Part shown: in pieces, positions 47,662-61,433 of the stretch
How positions within the stretch are numbered: position 1 is the first letter of the stretch
Layout: every line of letters begins with the position of its first letter
From: Hedera helix
Lineage: Eukaryota > Streptophyta > Magnoliopsida > Apiales > Araliaceae
Length of the DNA: 64,000 nt
Direction: 5' to 3'
Assembly: GCA_947179155.2 (NCBI GenBank)
Contig: OX359264.1
Location: forward strand, 3,158,001 to 3,222,000
Position numbers and translations under genes: made by a program
The notes under the pieces: model-generated
What the model was told of the DNA's origin: nothing
The model's database searches: none
Seen by the model: only the letters and a program-made list of their open reading frames with translations

Positions 47662-48137
47662 TCGTCAAAAAATGATTTAGAATTTATGCAATTCGGTTGT
47701 TTATATAACAATTTGTAAGCACAATTACTTTAGAAGCCAAATTAAGAATTTTTTAAAACTTGGTATAGTATAAGTGTACTTAACCCTATTTTATAAAAAG
47801 AGTCTTTTTAACTTTCTAGTGTAAAAATCCTAAAATTTAAGTTTATGCAAGTTCATTTGGTTATTATTAATTCAATAGTAATTGTTGAAACTAGTATTAA
47901 GGTCAGATCATAGTTAAAAGAAGAGTTTCTTGGGCAATTTAACTAGCTAAATCACACTAATGTGATTCATTCACCTACTATCTTATAGAGCAGTTCAAAC
48001 TCTTAGTAAAACTAGGGTTACGACAACTTATTTTATCTTAGGTCAGGTAGGTCAAGCGTCTAACATATCTTAGTTTATCTCTGATGCTAACGACGAACGT
48101 ATTGTGTTTACTGTTTTCTTGTGAATTGTCTATCAAT

Positions 48138-48288
48138 AGGTTACTTTCACCTCGTTTGGTTTTTTCTCCTCCAAAAGTTGATCAAGTCCTTCATAACCAA
48201 AAGATCTTGCACGCTACTTCTCCTACAGTGTGAAATTTGCTTTCTTATCGAATATTGGAAGCTCGGATTTACCCAAATTTGGCTCCAT
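48138..48288 (-). pseudogene. Ty1/copia gag N-terminal remnant, copy 2
   Basis: Same broken gag start as 8812-8962, identical where compared. Confidence 0.75.
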
Positions 48289-48334
48289 CGTATCACACAA
48301 ATTAATTCCTTTAACATTGAATCCAATCAACATA

Positions 48335-48850
48335 GCTCTGATACCACTTGCTGGTAATTAAGTCACGCAAAATAAATAAGACAATTAAGAAAAAAACACA
48401 ATATTTAAAGTGGTTTGATCCTCAATGACCTAATCCGCAAAATCAGTTCAATATATTAATATCTACGGTACAACTTTTTGCATGAAGTAAAAGCTAAAAA
48501 AAAACCCTTCACACACCAACCCAAAACTCAACTCCACCATTTCTCAACTCTCTTAGATGTTACTATCTTGTGGTTGTTTTATCTCTTTCTAAACACACAA
48601 CTCTATTTATAGAGTATGTAATAGCCAAAAAAAAAATTATATGAAAAAAATAATAGCAATAATAATAATAATAAGATTAAAAAACATTTGTGATCTTCAA
48701 ATATACTCATTCGACTGAAGTTGGCTGAATTCACTTATTTAAGTTTAAGGGGATAATTAGAAAATTCGAGTAGGACTCAATTGAAAAAACTATAAAAGTT
48801 AAAGGGACTGATATGTCTTTTGGCATTTTAGCTTCTTCAGAGTCTACACT
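48335..48850 (-). mobile_element. Copia primer-binding site and 5' LTR, copy 2
   Basis: TGGTATCAGAGC on the minus strand at 48335-48346 and TATA CTCTATAAATAGAG at 48601-48614, as in 9009-9524. Confidence 0.7.
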
Positions 48851-48897
48851 CTACCGTACAACTTCCTAAATACCAAAATAAAGAAGTAAAATCATAC

Positions 48898-49025
48898 TTT
48901 TGTTATACGTAATGATCCATACAATATAATGATCATTTATAAAATAATAATCTTATATGGCAATTAAAATATAAGACCCACTATTTTACAAAGAGTCATT
49001 ATATAGATCATTATCTATAGCAAAA
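48898..49025. mobile_element. Short fold-back MITE, copy 2
   Basis: Equivalent of 9572-9699, with the same inverted ends. Confidence 0.65.
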
Positions 49026-49074
49026 TTCGTAAAATCAATAGAGATTAGAGAGAGATAAAGAGAGGAGAGAGAAA

Positions 49075-49444
49075 ATGTCGGCAAGTGAGACGTTGGTCGA
49101 AGCTCTATTAGGGCTCGGCACCTAGATGTATTCCAATGCCCTCCGCAGACTCCCTTACATGTGTGGTAAGCTTCCCATCCCTCTTTCTCAATTCTTTACT
49201 CAAACCCATAAGTATGTGCAGCAAATTTGATTGAATCTTTTTTTAGGGAAAAACATGGGTTTCAGATCCGTGGGAGAATTTGTTAGGGATGGGATTGGGA
49301 GCAATGTTCGTGAACCAGCTGGTAAAATGGGATGCCAAGCTTCAAGAGGACCTCGATAAAATGCTCGAAAAAGCTAAAACAACTAACGAGCGCCATTATT
49401 TTGTTTATCTTTCTCTTATTTTTAATTTCTTCATAGCTCTATAA
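49075..49444 (+). pseudogene. Complex I subunit B15-like pseudogene, copy 2
   Basis: Same two exons as 9749-10118 (49075-49165 and 49266 onward), with the same in-frame TAG after GLGT and the same readthrough end. The stop was fixed before duplication. Confidence 0.65.
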
Positions 49445-50173
49445 TTTCAAATTCATAATCTTTTTTCAAAGTTTTGATTTTTGATTCTTGTTGTTATTGA
49501 TGTTAATTAGATTAGGAGTATATGTTTAGGCCTTGGGGTTATTTGTGGTTCTAATTGTTTAAAACTTTCACATTGACCTGGGAATAAATGTAGTTTATTT
49601 GAGCTGTGAATCTATTCTGCCACATGTTATCACTCTAGTGTTCAAGAAATCTTATGTGGTAATTTTAGAATCTGGTTACAACCAGTTATAAAAAAATCTG
49701 GTTATAAAAATTATTAGTAGTTAGCATATCCTTAGAGCATGTCCAGTAGATGGACTATCTGTTCGACTATATTTAGTCCATGTGACATCAACAGATGTCC
49801 TTTAGTCTTTAATCATTCCAGCAGATGGACTATCACATGGACTATCCCGCAGACTATAATATAAAAAAATTAAAATAATCAATGAATTTAAAAAAAACTC
49901 CAACGGCTATATTCTAACGGCCATATTCCAACAACTATATTCCAACGGATATATTTTAATGAACAAACAACCTTTATAAATATAAGTCATATCCAGTCTT
50001 TCATATTCATTCATCTCAACTTCAATTTTTCCAGTCAAATACGTTATTTTAAATATATCTCATCAATTCGAATTAGCTATGTTGCACATGGATGAAGCAT
50101 AAGATGAAGAAGCATATGGGAATTTTTTTGGCTTGGCGGCTATTGAATAGGCATACATCATGCTCTAGCAATG

Positions 50174-50654
50174 AACTACTCAGTTAATGGAAATAAGTAC
50201 ACGATGGGATATTACCTTGCCGATGGAATATATCCCGCATGGGCAACATTTGTTAAAACCATTTCGGCTCCTCAGGGAAATAAAAAAAAACTATTTGCTA
50301 AGGCTCAAGAGGCGCTTAGGAAGTATGTTGAGTGAGCATTTAAGGTACTCCAAGCACGTTTTGCCATTGTTCATGGTCCTGCACGTTTTTAGGATCAAAC
50401 AACTCTAAAAGAAATTATGACTGCATGCATAATACTTCATAATATGATCGTTAAGGATGAACGAGATGAAAATCAAGAACCAACAACCTATGATACACAT
50501 GACGAGATTCCCACTGTAGAAGTATCTCATGAGCATAACCCCGTAATTACTTGAATTCATTGATGCCAATCATGGCATAAGGGATAGACAAGTTCATTTT
50601 CAACTTCAAGAAGATATTATTTAACACTTGTGGTCACTACATGGCGGAGCATAA
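50174..50654 (+). pseudogene. Harbinger DDE transposase, C-terminal remnant, copy 2
   Basis: Same sequence and same stops as 10848-11328, so the transposase was inactive before the duplication. It keeps GYYLADGIYP and VLQARFAIVHGPARF. Confidence 0.88.
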
Positions 50655-50758
50655 TCCATTATATTCTACTAAAATAATAAGCAAATCATGATTCTATAAT
50701 AATAAGCAAGTCAACTACTAGATGTAACTCTTTTCATGATTTCTTTCTTGCGTTGTTT

Positions 50759-51742
50759 TTAATATTCAGCTACTTCTAGCTCCATGTTAGTTGTGTTAAT
50801 CATCATGATCATTTCATCCTCTTGTGCTTTCATTATATTTAACTTCTCTTGCTCTTGAAAATATATTTTGTCCATGTTCTCTTGTCTCTTTTGTTGGTTC
50901 AATTTCATCTGATGCTCGAACTTCTTAAACCTCAATTCCATAGGTGTACTAGTAGCACAAATTCTTTTGCCCTTTTTATCTTGTGCTTTTGAAGCCTTTC
51001 TTCCCATTAGCCTCTTCAATCCTGCAAATATTGTATCTTCAATATCATCGTTTTCATCCAAACTTACTTCTTCTACGGTTGATGGAGAAGATGCTGTTGG
51101 ACTTGACTTTCTAGTACTTTTTTTCCCCAATATTATATGTTCTCCATTTCAGCGCATCCTTCAATAGTCTCCAACAATGCATAAATCCAAATGGTTGTTT
51201 TTGGATACTTTTGAACATCTCTGATGCTTGACATATCTACTTAAAATTTATTTATAAAATATTAACTATAAACTATAAAAATAAACTTATTAAAATTTTA
51301 CATTAAAAAGTTAAAATACCTTATCTTGTTCACCTACACCGCTTTGTTGCATTCTTTCAATTGAAGCATAATATTCACAAAATTTGTTCACCGCGAGTTA
51401 AATTGTTAACCAACGTTTCGCCAAAGCAATAGAACTACGTTCAGACTCAAAAATTTTATATTCATGAAAGTATGAATGGACTCTTTCCCAATATCTTCCA
51501 TGTTTCTGATTGTTTCCTTGAATTGGATCCATGCTTACATTAAGCCATCTAGAAACAAGAAGGACATCTTCATCAATTGTGTAATTTCCCTTTTGCCCTG
51601 TTCTTTTGTTGGACTCATTTTCAGGAGTCTGAATTGGTATGACAGTTTGAATTGAGAAGTCATCCAACAAATTTGGATCATCAAGTGAAAAATCTTGAGA
51701 TAATAATGAAGAATAATACATTGGAGGACCATGATTTTTCAT
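50759..51742 (-). pseudogene. Harbinger ORF1 (Myb/SANT-like) pseudogene, copy 2
   Basis: Equivalent of 11433-12416. It keeps the stop after RWLTI and the frameshift near 51125. Unlike copy 1, its C-terminal frame is open through SSPSTVEEVSLDENDDIED, because 51068-51070 encodes Glu where copy 1 has TAA. Confidence 0.85.
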
Positions 51743-52363
51743 CTAAAAAATAAATTAGAGAGATATTATCAATAAAAAATAAAAAATAAATACAATAAAA
51801 ATACAAACTATTTAACCAAATACTGACAACCACTAAAGGTTGAAGTTGTTAATTGAGAGATGGTAAAATATATTGAATTATTATACATATTACATATGTA
51901 TAGATTTTTTAATTTTATCCGTTGAAACAACAAATTACCATTGTTGCAAAAAAAATTTAACGTTCTGTACCTACTCTATTTTATACCATTCTGATTGTTT
52001 CATCTTCTTATCCATCCGTTGGAGTGCAGAGCAGAAGAGTCATCTTTTCTCATCAACCTTTTCTTCTTATCAGTCTTCTTCCTCTTCTTCGTCTCCTCCT
52101 CCTCCTTCTCCACCTTTTCCTCATCTGCCATTAAAATATATTAATACTTATAGTCCACCAAAATTTGATTCCTAAATATAGTGGCTTTGTTCTGCCGGAA
52201 AAAGAGGTAGACTAAATTTACTCCATCTGCTGGAGCGCGAGGGTTTATCCTAGACTATATTTAGTCTAGGATGTGGAGAACTCTGGCCTGCTAGAGATGC
52301 TCTTAAAGTTTAAATTCTGCAACATTTCTTTTTGTAAATGTAACTCATGACAGTATTAGTAAG

Positions 52364-55300
52364 TGTAATATTCCGGATATTTCACGAGATTTTTAAATAA
52401 GGTATTGATAATAAAATAAAGGTTGAAGTTTAAAACTTAGATTTGGAGAAGTAAAAGGTGTAAAAGATGAGTAAATATTTTTTTTTAACCTAATTTATTT
52501 GTTAGAGATTAAATGTGAGAATATTATAATGATGCATGTGGAGAGATGAGAGTTGACCATGCTTGCGTTTGTTAATGTAAATATAGATATACATTCTATA
52601 TGTAATGATAGTGCAAGTATACTTGTTGTATTATAGCAAGAGAGAGGAAATTTGGGTGGAGTGTTAGTTTTGGGAAGCTTGTATTTCACTCAATAAATTA
52701 AGTAGTTCACCAACTCCTAACAACTCCTACCTAACCCTACCAACTCTAGTCAATCAAGAGTGTTAATCTCTTGGTCATTCAATGGTATAGTAATCAGGAC
52801 TTAACATGAATGTATACTTATTTAAGGATGTTAGTTGCTAGCAAAATGTGTAGATACATAATTATATGTATACATGATGGATGAGACTTAACTAAGGTTG
52901 GGTATTTGAGTGATCAAGGTTAAGTTCAGTACTTTAGCCATATGTCTCATGGAGAGTTAACCACATGTGAGTTAAGTGTTGGTGATATGTTGGTTATTTT
53001 TCACTTCACCATCTATGTTGCTTATAGTCAAGTTGATGGGTGACATTTTAAAGGACAAATGATGTTCAAATATGAGGAAAATACAAGTATTGTGCATGTA
53101 TAGGTGAATATGTATACATATATTGGTGTATATATATGGATACTTATAAAATTATATAGGACATAAAAATAAGCCCAAACTATTTGATTGGTGGATAAAC
53201 TTGTAAGTTGTGTTGGTTTAATTATTGAAGTCCAACACCTTTAGTAAATTACTAGTATAGTAATATGTTAAAGGAATGCCTAAAATGGAAAATGATGGGA
53301 GGAGAGAATGAGTAACTTGTAGCTTTTATGTTGCTTAGTTTACACTTAATTGGTTACTTGCACTTCAACTTGATGGATTTCAATCTATTAGTCAATCATC
53401 TAGTCAAGTCATGAATCAATCAAGCTAGTCACTATTGAGCACCATTTGGAGTATTATTTAAGGTCAATCAAAGATGTCAATCAAGAAGGTCAAATCTTAG
53501 TCACTATTGGAATACTATTGAGCACTATTGAAGTCACTGTTGAGGCACTATTCAAGGTCAATCAAGGTAGTCAATCAAGATGTCAACTATTTGGGCACTA
53601 TTGAGCTACTATTTGACACTATTTGAGGTCATTCCAAGTTGTCAAATCCTTGTAATCATTCCATGCAATAGTAATCTTGTGTTAAGCCTTAATTGACCAA
53701 TGATGGAGGATTAGGAGAAGTGAAGTATGATTAGTAGAGTCCTTTAAAATGTCATTTGCTAGAACAATTCTTAGAGAGAAAAAGAGAGAAGCTTGAAAGA
53801 AAAGTGAAGAACACTTATAGTTCTTGAGAGAGAGAAAAATCAAAATAACAATAGAGTGTGTGGGTGGAGGGTCTTGGCAGCAAGGGGGGTTCTTGTGGAT
53901 GTCATCTAACTTCATCTCTTACCTTGGAAAGTAAAGAAGGAGAGCCATCAAGAGCTAGAGGTATAAAAACACTTTTAACCCTAGTTTTGAAGCTTTAATG
54001 GTGTGATATATTATTTCTATGGTAGAAAACTATTTTTTTAAATCTCTTGATGCTTAAAACCATGCTAGACTAGTATATATAGAGTTAAATGGGTTTAACA
54101 TAAGTTTTGGTATTCATTTATGTGGAAAAGTTTAACAAAACATGAAAGCGGTTTTCGCCGGAAAAACACAAAACGGAACAGCCGATTCCCGGATTTACTG
54201 TTCACTCTCCGTAACTCGTATTCATGATCCGCAAATTTTGGATGGTATTCCTATGAGATAAGAAGAGATTTCAAGTGGAACGACTGAAAAATATTATACG
54301 AGCTATCCGTGATGATTTTTCTCGTAAAACAGTCCAATGTTGGAAAATACCCGAAAACATTCTGCCCAGAAATTTACACGACCTGTTTTGCCCGCCTATT
54401 ATGTTCTAAAAATTCCGGAACTTTTATACACGATTATATATGGTATAAAACAGCGATTGTCCAAAAATGAGCTCCATCCGACCCCGGATGAGTGAGTTAT
54501 GACCCGACGTTTCTTTACATTTTAAAAGAGAACTACAATTATAACTTGAAACGTATACCTCCCAAAATTATCAAAATTTTACTGGAGGTACTATATGATG
54601 ACAGGAAGCTACCATACAAAATTCAGAAGTTTCCAATAAAAACTTGATTTTTAATAATTACTGCAATTTTTGGACAGAAATGTACTATTTAAAAATAGTA
54701 AATAAAGTTGGAAAATTAAACGAAAATTATTTTTTATATGGAATGAAATATACTAAATATATCCAAGAGTTATAAAAATAATAATTCAATTAAGTATTTT
54801 TAATAAATATGAAAGACTTAAGAAAAATAAGGATAAACGAATAAAATAATTATGTATTATTCAATTTTAATTAAATAATTCATAAAGGTTATTATTTATT
54901 ATTTAAATAATATTAATCAATAAATAAAGTAAATAAAAAGAATTTAATTAATTATTTATTATTAAATAAAGTAAAGAAGTATATGAAGTAGATAAAATAA
55001 TTATTTATTATTTACTTAATATTAAATAATAAATAATGGTGATTAGTTATTTAATTATTACTATTAAATAATAATTAAGGGGAGATAAAGTTAATAAAGT
55101 AATTATTTATTATTTAATTAATATTAAATAATGATTAAGGATAATTAGTTAATTAATTATTATTTATTTAAGGGATATTAAATAATAATTAAAGAAAGAT
55201 AAAGATAATAATGTACTGATTTATTATTAATTATTTGATTATTATTTAAAAGATATAAAATAATAATTAAAGAAAGATGGTGTGAGTAAAGTGATCATTT

Positions 55301-56856
55301 GTTATTTAATTAATATTAAATAATAAATGGGATTAATTAATTAATTAATTATTATTTGAATGATATTAAATAATAATTAAAGAGAAATGAGGATAGTTAA
55401 TTAATTATTATGATATTAAATATTAATTAAAGTAAATTAAGATTAATAAAATAATTGTTTATGTGAAGATAAATAAACAAGTAAAGTTAAGTGAGTTAAT
55501 TATTTATTTAATGTTAAATAAATAATGTGAAGAAATTAAAAGAATAAGGAGGTGATTAAACAATGCACATTTAATTGTTTAAGCCTTTAAATATTATAAA
55601 AGGAGTAAATTATTTAATGATAATTGCAAGTGATGAAATATTATTAAAGGATTAATAATATTGATAATTGAGTGAATATTATTAAGGGATTAATAGTATT
55701 AATAACCAATTAAGGTGTTGTTCAGTACTTGGGTAGCGTTGGTAATTTAGTGATGTATTATTAATGTATAATAATACTGATTGGTAATTAAAATATTATT
55801 CAAGGAGGATAATATTGTCTTATAAATTATGAGTTAATAAATAGGGAATTCCGTATTGTAGAGTCATTTCCTTTGCGAATGGCAGCTGAGTCCCTATGCG
55901 CTTTACTGATTAACAGATAAACCTATTAGGTCTTTCGAATGCAGTAATTTGATTTGTATGAGCGTTAGTGATGGAAAGCGGATTTCAGACTGGTAGCGTA
56001 AGTCAATGCGCATATCAGGCAAATTTTTCAGAACGTGTTGCATTATGTGCCTGATTTAGAATACTATAAAATTATTATGTGTGCACATGTTATTATGTGC
56101 AATAATGTGGTAATGTACTTTTGTGATACAAGTTGAAATAAACTGTTGATATGCAGTAGATGATTAAGTTGATTGCTCTATATATATTGAACTATATGAA
56201 ATTGTAAATGACATGCATGAATAGCACGAATCATAGAGTAAATGCAAAGCATGATATCCATGAGATATGTAGTCATTGTAAAGCTTGAAATGCATGAAGC
56301 ATGATGAAATATGTTTATGTGTTACGTGAAACTATTAGACTTACTGAGCCGTCGTGCTCACTATTGCTTAAAACAAAACATTACAAAAAAGCTTGAGGAA
56401 GCTGATTACTATGGTAGAAGCAAAGATGAAGATTGACTAACAAGTTATCAAGATCAAAGCGTAGGTTCTTTTATAATAAAATCCTGCGATATAATAAATT
56501 ATCTCTGTGGGTATTACTTGTTCTATAGATTAGCAAACTGAAATGTGAAAAGAACATATATACATTATTTTAAATCATTTTCAAATGTTGTCATTTATGT
56601 ATAAGGGTGACAGGTTGGTATGCTAAATCATTATTCATATGATTAGGAATTGTAATAAAAATGTTTAAAGATTTCGATTATGGAATAGAATGATATTGAA
56701 AATTTTACTCATTTAAGGTTTAATACTTGGTGTATAGTAATAATTGTATTTGCTTGTGGTTTATAAGTCAAATATAATTAGTTTAAACTTAGGATTGAGG
56801 TTACTTTTAACAGACCAGATATGGGGTTAAAGGAGTCCGGAATTGGGGTCGTTACA
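52364..56856 (+). mobile_element. 4493 bp giant solo LTR-like element, copy 2
   Basis: Same element as 16379-20871, the same length, with the same GTAAG target duplication. It has scattered single-base differences and the hairpin TGAGCCGTCGTGCTCA at 56345-56360. Its AT array is at about 54845-55545. Confidence 0.92.
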
Positions 56857-57565
56857 GTAAGTGGTTAAGTTCTTTGAAATTGTTTTTATCTTGCCTTGAT
56901 GGGTTGTCGCAAATTAATCAAGTTCTACATTTCCACCCGCTCAACTGTAATGCAAATTACAATTTCTTAGGCCCCGTCTCTCCAAGGATCATAGTGGGGC
57001 TCTCCTTTTATTACATTTTGTAGTTTACACTATTGACTGAATTTGTCCACATTGGTTTTCTTTCATTTTTTAGGGAATTGATATTTTCACAAGCAAAAAG
57101 TGATTGTTCCACAAGGTCCCTTTTAAATGAATAATAAATGATTTCACACTTGTCTGAGAGAGACCTTGTAGAAATATTAATTTTTAATTAAGGAAATATC
57201 AATTTTCTTTCTTTAATACCAAAGATGAGAGTGTTTTTTTTATGGACATTTACCAAAAAGTAGAGCCAACTCCTTGTTCGTATAGTTTAATATATTTGGT
57301 CTTTGGCTTTATATTATGGTTTGAGATCATTAATGATCAACTAGATGCCAATAAACTCCAATGGTTCCCCAGCAATGACATCATCCAAGTCAACGAATTG
57401 TAATACCATCTAAAACACCAAATACTATCCATAAAACCTGAAGCCACAAGTGTGGATATTAACATATGAGCATTCTAGTTGCAACAACGTTGAGCTTAAT
57501 GTTGATCCCCAAAAAATAGGCAGTTATATTCAGCTAGTTATATACCTTTCCTTTGATTCCATGAA

Positions 57566-58800
57566 CTATGCATATTGATCTGGACTTGTCTTCTCCGGTT
57601 GATGCATCCTATCATTGAATACATGGAGGAGAAGATCAGAAACTTGACGCGATGATGGCCTCTCCACTGGTGCAGTTTTTGTGCACTCCAGTGCTATTTC
57701 AAGCACTTGAAATGCAACACTTTCTTCATTCTGTAAAAGAGGTTTCAGTGCTGGATCCATCAGCTCCTCTCGGGCAGAGCCTTGCATTTCAATATTGGAC
57801 TCGAGCCATCTCACCATGTCCATATCCTCCCCAAAACTCCCATCAGTTGGCATCCTCCCACTCACAAGATCTATCAGCACAATCCCCATGCTGTAAACAT
57901 CACTCTTCTCAATTGCCTTAAACGAATAAGCGTACTCTGAAAAACATTACCAGAAACTTTTTAAAAGGAATTCGTAGGGAAAAACATATATATTCAGATG
58001 AGAACCATTTTTCTTACCTGGGGCAATGTAGCCATAAGATCCTATAAAACAAGTGTTTGATTCGATTGCTCCTGAGTCATAATTCTCTATAATTGCTTTA
58101 GCCAGCCCAAAATCTCCCAAATGTGCTTCCATATTGTAATCTAATAGCACATTGCTAGATTTTATATCCCTATGAATGATCTTTGGCACACAATCATGAT
58201 GCAAGTACTCAACTCCCTGTGCTAACCCTACTGCAATCCTTAATCTTGTTTCCCAGTCAAGGCTTCTCTTCTTCTTGACATTCAATGGTTGCTTGTGTAG
58301 CCAATCCCATACGCTTCCATTGTCCATGAACTCATACATCAACAGGTTTGGTCCTTCTCCTCTACTGCTGCAATATCCCAGCAACTTTACCAAATGCCTG
58401 TGTCGTATCCTCCCGAGCGTCTTTAATTCTCTTGCAAAGCTTTTATCCAACAAAATATCATCTTTTCTCGGTATCTTCTTAACTGCTAATGTTTCTCCTG
58501 TAAGCATTTCAGCTTTGTAGACTGCTCCTGATCCTCCTGACCCAATTTGAACTCATCACTCAGATTATCTGTGGCTTCCATAATGTCTTCCCATTTGAAA
58601 TGATTCATGGCAGAACCATACTGAAAAAGAGGTCTTCGTTGTGTTATGGAGGAACCGGAAAAGTAAGCAGGACTCATTTCACTGGCCATTTTGATAAATT
58701 CTCGCTTGTGTTTGAAGAAAAGGGCAGCTCCAAGTAATATAAGGACACTGGCTACAGTAGTTGATATTGCTGAAATGGCAACCACTGATGATTGATTCAA
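57566..58800 (-). pseudogene. GSO1/GSO2-type receptor kinase: transmembrane and kinase part, copy 2
   Basis: Same structure as 21581-22816: transmembrane segment, HRDIKSSNVLLD, DFGLAK, intron 57937-58017, and C-terminal exon 57936-57566. It has lost one T in a TTTT run at about 58545-58548 (copy 1 AATTTTGA, copy 2 AATTTGA). The frame breaks just before the glycine loop and gives FKLGQEDQEQ. So copy 2 cannot make the transmembrane-kinase protein that copy 1 could. The rest of the kinase is unchanged. Confidence 0.88.
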
Positions 58801-58854
58801 GCCCGATTGCTGATTATTGGAATTGATGTCATTGCAATGCTCCAGAGGGCCCCC

Positions 58855-59343
58855 TCAAAGCTGCAGATTTCCAGTAAATGCATTAGCCGGCCAATGTGAA
58901 TACCGCTTGTCAAGATTTCCTTGAAGATTGTTGTAAGGGAGATTCAGGTGGGTCACGCTGCTCATGTCACCCAGCTGGGGTGGAACTTCTCCAACAAGTT
59001 CATTCTTGGATAAATCAAGTGCTTCGAGTTTAATCAGGTTTCCAATGGAAATTGGGATTTGGCCGGTGAGATTGTTGTAACTAAGGTCTAGAATGCTCTG
59101 AAGATCTCGGAGTTGTCCAAGCTCAATGCGTATTTCGCCACTAAAGCTGCTTATTGAGAGGTGGAGTTCATAAAGCTTGCTCAATTCACCTATGGCCGAA
59201 GGAATTGGCCCAGAAAAACGATTCCTGTTGAGATTGAGGACATTGATGGAGCCAAGTTTACCGATTTCAACATTGAAGATTTTTGGGTATTTGCAGAGAA
59301 TTAATGGTTCTTGAAATGGGTGACAATTTAAGGGAAACAACAA
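58855..59343 (-). pseudogene. GSO-type LRR ectodomain remnant, copy 2
   Basis: Five LRRs as in 22871-23359, with the same TGA after GNLQL. Differences include GEVPPQLGDM (copy 1 GEVPLQLGDM) and FSGEIRIEL (copy 1 FSGKIRIEL). Pro in the former and Glu in the latter fit the LRR consensus better, so copy 2 is probably ancestral at these sites. Confidence 0.88.
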
Positions 59344-59824
59344 GAGATAAGAAAGAGAGGCTTGTCAGTAAATCTCCATAGGTGTACCATCAATGAACAC
59401 CTAACTACTGTTCAATTAAAAAGAAGAGGCTTAAATGCAGAGATAACTGAAATTGTAGCAGGGGCGATATACATAGATATATACATAGAGAGAGAGAGAG
59501 AGTGGCTAGAGATGTTACTGTGTGATTGCAGACAAACGTCAACCAAGGGGTAAGAAATGTACTACCAGGTAAATAAATTTGTCAGTTTGTTCATGCTAGA
59601 GTGTTTAAGCCTCACTATATTATTTTTGGTGCATTGGATTCGAGGCTTAAATATTACTCCTACTGTTTACGTCCCTGAATATATATCATTTTAGAGTTAT
59701 ACATAAATATTAAGAATATAATTCTATAGTATTGAATATAATATTAATTATCTATATTATTTTTGTATTAGAATAAAATAATATTATTTATTGAATAAAA
59801 AGTAATGAGAGAACTAAAGTTATA

Positions 59825-60222
59825 TTCCTTCCTTTTCAATTATATAGGTCGTTTAAGACATAATTACATATATTAAGAAATCTCATTAATATTAATGTTA
59901 GTTAATTAATATTAGTTTGAATTTCATTACAACTCATGCACTGATTAATTACTATTTCTTCTCTATCTCTTAATTACTTCATCTTTAAAGGTAAAGTAAG
60001 AAATGATTAAAAAAAATTCCCTAGATATATGTAAAACGACTTATATTTTAGAAAGAATTTTTTTTTTCTAAAACAACCTATATAATGGAAAAGAGAAAAT
60101 ATTTAATACTTTGGATAATATTAAAAGCTAAGCAATTAATGTTTACTTGAAATTCTCAAACGACAAATATTAAAAAACAAAAATAATTTTCTAAAACGAC
60201 ATTTAAAAATGGACAGAAGGAG
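59825..60222. mobile_element. Stowaway-like MITE, copy 2
   Basis: Equivalent of 23841-24238, with TA on both sides. Confidence 0.7.
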
Positions 60223-60461
60223 TATTTTTTTTAAAATTAAATAAATTATATTTAAAATAATTATTTATAAACAAACAATATTTTTAAGTATATTTAAATT
60301 TTCAAAAACTCTAAACACACTAAATACCTAGAATATTGTTTTTAAAATAGTAATGACAAATAATAATCAATTCAGCTAAAATACAGCAATGGAGTATCAT
60401 TTAAAGTTGAAGATGTAATCAAAAATTAAAATATATCTTTAATTTTAATACGTAGAGAGTC

Positions 60462-60530
<69 letters not shown>
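60462..60530. repeat. (TA)n(GA)n microsatellite, copy 2
   Basis: About 26 bp of TA and 45 bp of GA; see copy 1 at 24478-24548 for the contrast. Confidence 0.95.
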
Positions 60531-60532
<2 letters not shown>

Positions 60533-60716
60533 ACGTAGATATAGTCATATAGAGGCTAGCAGGTAACGAATGACAGGGCAAATGGTTTCGAGGGTCTTTG
60601 GGGTTTTAGCTTGTTTTGGTGTGTAGGCTTAAAAAAAAGTCACCTAAAACTTTTAGTAAAGTGAGCGGTTAGATTCCCAATTTCTACCATTGAAGCAGTT
60701 TTACAAAGTTAACTAT

Positions 60717-61092
60717 GGGGCTGTTTGTTTGAGTCTGAATGGGGTCTGAATCTGAATCGGTAAGTGGCTGAATGGTTAAGTGCGTTTGCTTGGAAAAAAA
60801 TTCGTCTGAATGGCTGAATCGGTCAGATGGCGCGGCTGAATGGTTAAGGTCAGAATTTGTGGCTGAATGGAGAAAAAAAATAGAAAAAAATAAAAAAAAA
60901 ATAAAAAAAAATTATATTATGTAATATGAAATAAATTTACAACAACTTTGAATTTTTTCAGAGGGGTAAAATATTAAAAATATGTCATTCAGATATGTTA
61001 ATTATCAAACAACTTTTTTCATTCAGATTCAGATTCAGCTCATTCAGATTCAGATTCAGATTCAGCTCATTCAATTTTTATCAAACACCCCC
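60717..61092. mobile_element. 376 bp MITE with ATTCAG repeats
   Basis: It starts GGGGCTGTTTGTTTGAG and ends ATCAAACACCCCC, an inverted GGGGxTGTTTG terminus, with TAT (or CTAT) on both sides. CTGAAT / ATTCAG hexamers are repeated at both ends (60732-60760 and 61020-61075), extending the inverted repeat. A Tourist/Harbinger-like or hAT-like origin is possible; the short target duplication favours the former. Confidence 0.65.
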
Positions 61093-61393
61093 TATGTCCC
61101 CATGCCCCACGTACGCAAGATTAAGACAAATAACTTCTCTACTTCCTTTAGATTTTACTCATAACGGTAATATCTCAGATATTTTTAAGATTTTAGATAA
61201 TATCTTAATTGATTTAATTAAAGGTTAAAGTTTAAAACTTAGAATTGGAGACGTAAAATGTGTAGAAAATGGGTAAACATTTTTTTTAACATAATTTATA
61301 TGTTAGAAATTAAATGTGAAAATATTTTAATGATGCATGTAGAGAATTTATTAAGGAAATAAATTCAATTGAGAAGTGAAGGTGATTATATGA

Positions 61394-61431
<38 letters not shown>
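61394..61431. repeat. (TA)n(CA)n microsatellite
   Basis: About 17 bp of TA followed by about 21 bp of CA. Confidence 0.95.

Positions 61432-61433
<2 letters not shown>

Larger units (their letters stand above)
49735..52302. mobile_element. PIF/Harbinger element, copy 2, uninterrupted, 2568 bp
   Basis: Ends GAGCATGTCCAGTAG and (inward from right) GAGCATCTCTAGCAG, target duplication TTA at 49732-49734 and 52303-52305. It lacks the LTR present in copy 1 and so gives the true element length and the empty LTR target site. Confidence 0.92.
24629..60610. repeat. Tandem segmental duplication, copy 2 (whole unit inferred)
   Basis: If the duplication is a simple direct tandem, copy 2 starts right after the end of copy 1 at 24628 and ends at 60610, giving a unit of about 36.0 kb. 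The part 24629-39321 has no partner inside the window, so its membership is inference; the part 39322-60610 is seen directly. Differences between copies are few: scattered single bases, microsatellite lengths, one LTR insertion in copy 1, one frameshift in a kinase pseudogene in copy 2. Confidence 0.75.
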
